Notes under the pieces: model-generated
Databases searched by the model: none
Told to the model about the DNA's origin: nothing
The model's input: only the letters and a program-made list of their open reading frames with translations
Made by a program: the position numbers and the translations under genes
NCBI GenBank assembly: GCA_023461495.1
Contig: JAEYLA010000020.1
Location: 1-7,408 of the forward strand
Source of the DNA: Bacillota bacterium
GTDB lineage: Bacteria > Bacillota > Clostridia > Christensenellales > CAG-138
DNA length: 7,408 bases
Direction of reading: 5' to 3'
Part shown: positions 6,446 through 7,408 of the stretch, in pieces
Position numbering within the stretch: position 1 is the stretch's first letter
Layout of the letters: the number at the start of each line of letters is the position of its first letter

Positions 6446-7408
6446 TTATTGTACGTCCACGCCGAACTGGTCTTTGAGCCAGCGGGCCGCTTCTTCACGG
6501 GGCATCGTCCAATAGGAAACGTTGTACGCCTTTGCGAAGGTTTCTACTTCCGTATCGCCAATCTGCTTCAATTCGCCGTTGCGGATCGCAAAGAGATTGT
6601 CAATTCTCGCCCTTGCGGTTTCAACCGGAGGCAGGCCCATGGAGAGCTTTAAAGAGCTGTTGGGGTCATACACATCCTTCATTTCCACCGCGTCAAAGTC
6701 CACGCTACAGACGATCTCGGTGAGGGGCTTGCCATCCTGGAACTTGCCTCTGCCGGCCTCTCTGAGCGCAGCCATGGTGCCCACGGTCAGGTTGGAGGCT
6801 TCAGAGTAGATCAGGTTGACTTCGGGATGGGTTACGCAAAGATCGGCAATGATCTGCTTGGCGGCATCAGCGCCGGCGCTCGCATCGCGGCAGCCGAGGT
6901 CCGTCGCCGACGGATCCACAGAGAGGACGCCCTTTACGAACGGATCGGTACGGCCGGACTTTACTTCGGTATGGTTGGGCCAGCCAAGCTGTACCATCAC
7001 GATAGGCTTATCGGGGTAAGCGCTCTTCCACTGCGTCGCCATCTCCACACCCATCTGGAAAGAGGTTCCCGCCTCATCGCTGCGCACAACCGACATGCCG
7101 GTTCCGGGGAACGGCCCAAAGAACGAAGCCATGGTGATGCCCGCTTCCATCGCAGCCTTGATACCGGGGATGGCCGCTTCGTCTTCCCACACATGCAGCG
7201 TAGCCATATCCATGCCCTGTGCCAGAAGCTGGTCGATGTTCTGGGTCATCACGGTGCCGTCGGACTGGCCGTCAAACACATAGACTTCCGCGCCATACTT
7301 CTCTTTTGCATACGCCTTTGCTACCGCAGCCTGCCCCTGATGGAACACATTGCTCATATCCGATACGAAGAATGCAATCTTAAGGGGTTTTTCCGGTTTC
7401 GGCGCTTC
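6446..7408 (-). CDS. Sugar ABC transporter substrate-binding protein (PBP type 1), 5' end missing
   Basis: Extracellular receptor that binds the sugar and delivers it to the importer encoded just downstream. The open frame continues to the window edge, so the signal peptide and probable lipobox are not visible; 320 residues are present. They begin with a Pro/Lys/Glu-rich stretch (EAPKPEKP), typical of the tether after a lipoprotein cysteine. The first beta strand KIAFFVSDMSNVFHQG then follows, the usual opening of the Peripla_BP_4 (ribose/galactose-type) fold. Positions likely to line the ligand pocket by analogy with RbsB are the N of MSNVF, the RSDE segment, CRDAS, the SEASN loop and the VDFD segment. 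An ATG at 7357 lies inside the fold and is not the start. The gene ends in TAA, with a GC-rich hairpin just after it. The ligand cannot be read from sequence; a pentose, pentulose or polyol is inferred from the downstream enzymes. Confidence 0.93.
   Translation of the reverse strand, partial: EAPKPEKPLKIAFFVSDMSNVFHQGQAAVAKAYAKEKYGAEVYVFDGQSDGTVMTQNIDQLLAQGMDMATLHVWEDEAAIPGIKAAMEAGITMASFFGPFPGTGMSVVRSDEAGTSFQMGVEMATQWKSAYPDKPIVMVQLGWPNHTEVKSGRTDPFVKGVLSVDPSATDLGCRDASAGADAAKQIIADLCVTHPEVNLIYSEASNLTVGTMAALREAGRGKFQDGKPLTEIVCSVDFDAVEMKDVYDPNSSLKLSMGLPPVETARARIDNLFAIRNGELKQIGDTEVETFAKAYNVSYWTMPREEAARWLKDQFGVDVQ

Overview
The window holds one co-directional gene cluster, all on the minus strand and read from high to low coordinates. 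It looks like a single sugar uptake and catabolism operon. Eight genes are visible. The first (substrate-binding protein, 7408 end) and the last (FGGY-type kinase, 1 end) run off the window. Gaps between genes range from a 1-base overlap to about 80 bases, and no gene-free stretch exceeds 100 bases. No rRNA, tRNA, mobile element, CRISPR array or regulator gene is seen.

Organism: strong GGAG/AGGAGG ribosome-binding sites precede most genes. The sequence is moderately GC-rich by eye (not computed) with many G/C third codon positions. The binding protein has a Pro/Lys/Glu-rich segment before its folded domain, like the tether of a Gram-positive lipoprotein. Together these suggest a Bacillota member, probably Clostridia. 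This is inference; there is no taxonomic marker gene.

Layout in transcription order: (1) a ribose-type ABC importer, made of a periplasmic-binding-protein type 1 sugar receptor (7408-6446, 5' end missing), a double-domain ATPase (6368-4878) and two different permeases (4878-3862 and 3780-2755). (2) A catabolic module, made of an L-ribulose/L-xylulose-5-phosphate 3-epimerase close to UlaE/SgbU (2686-1826), an iron-dependent alcohol dehydrogenase (1782-622), a small cupin of the ureidoglycolate-lyase (AllA) type (609-100), and the N-terminus of an FGGY carbohydrate kinase (62-1). A GC-rich hairpin lies between the receptor and the ATPase and probably sets the receptor:ATPase expression ratio.

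How the genes could work together (inference): the importer brings in a pentose, pentulose or polyol. The dehydrogenase may interconvert polyol and ketose, and the kinase phosphorylates the ketose, plausibly L-xylulose. The epimerase then converts L-xylulose-5-P to L-ribulose-5-P. A 4-epimerase (AraD/UlaF/SgbE type) would be needed to reach D-xylulose-5-P and may lie beyond position 1. The kinase/3-epimerase/small cupin-like set resembles the E. coli yia-sgb operon, but with an ABC rather than a TRAP or PTS transporter. I found no radically new system. The least understood parts are the cupin and the substrate of the pathway.
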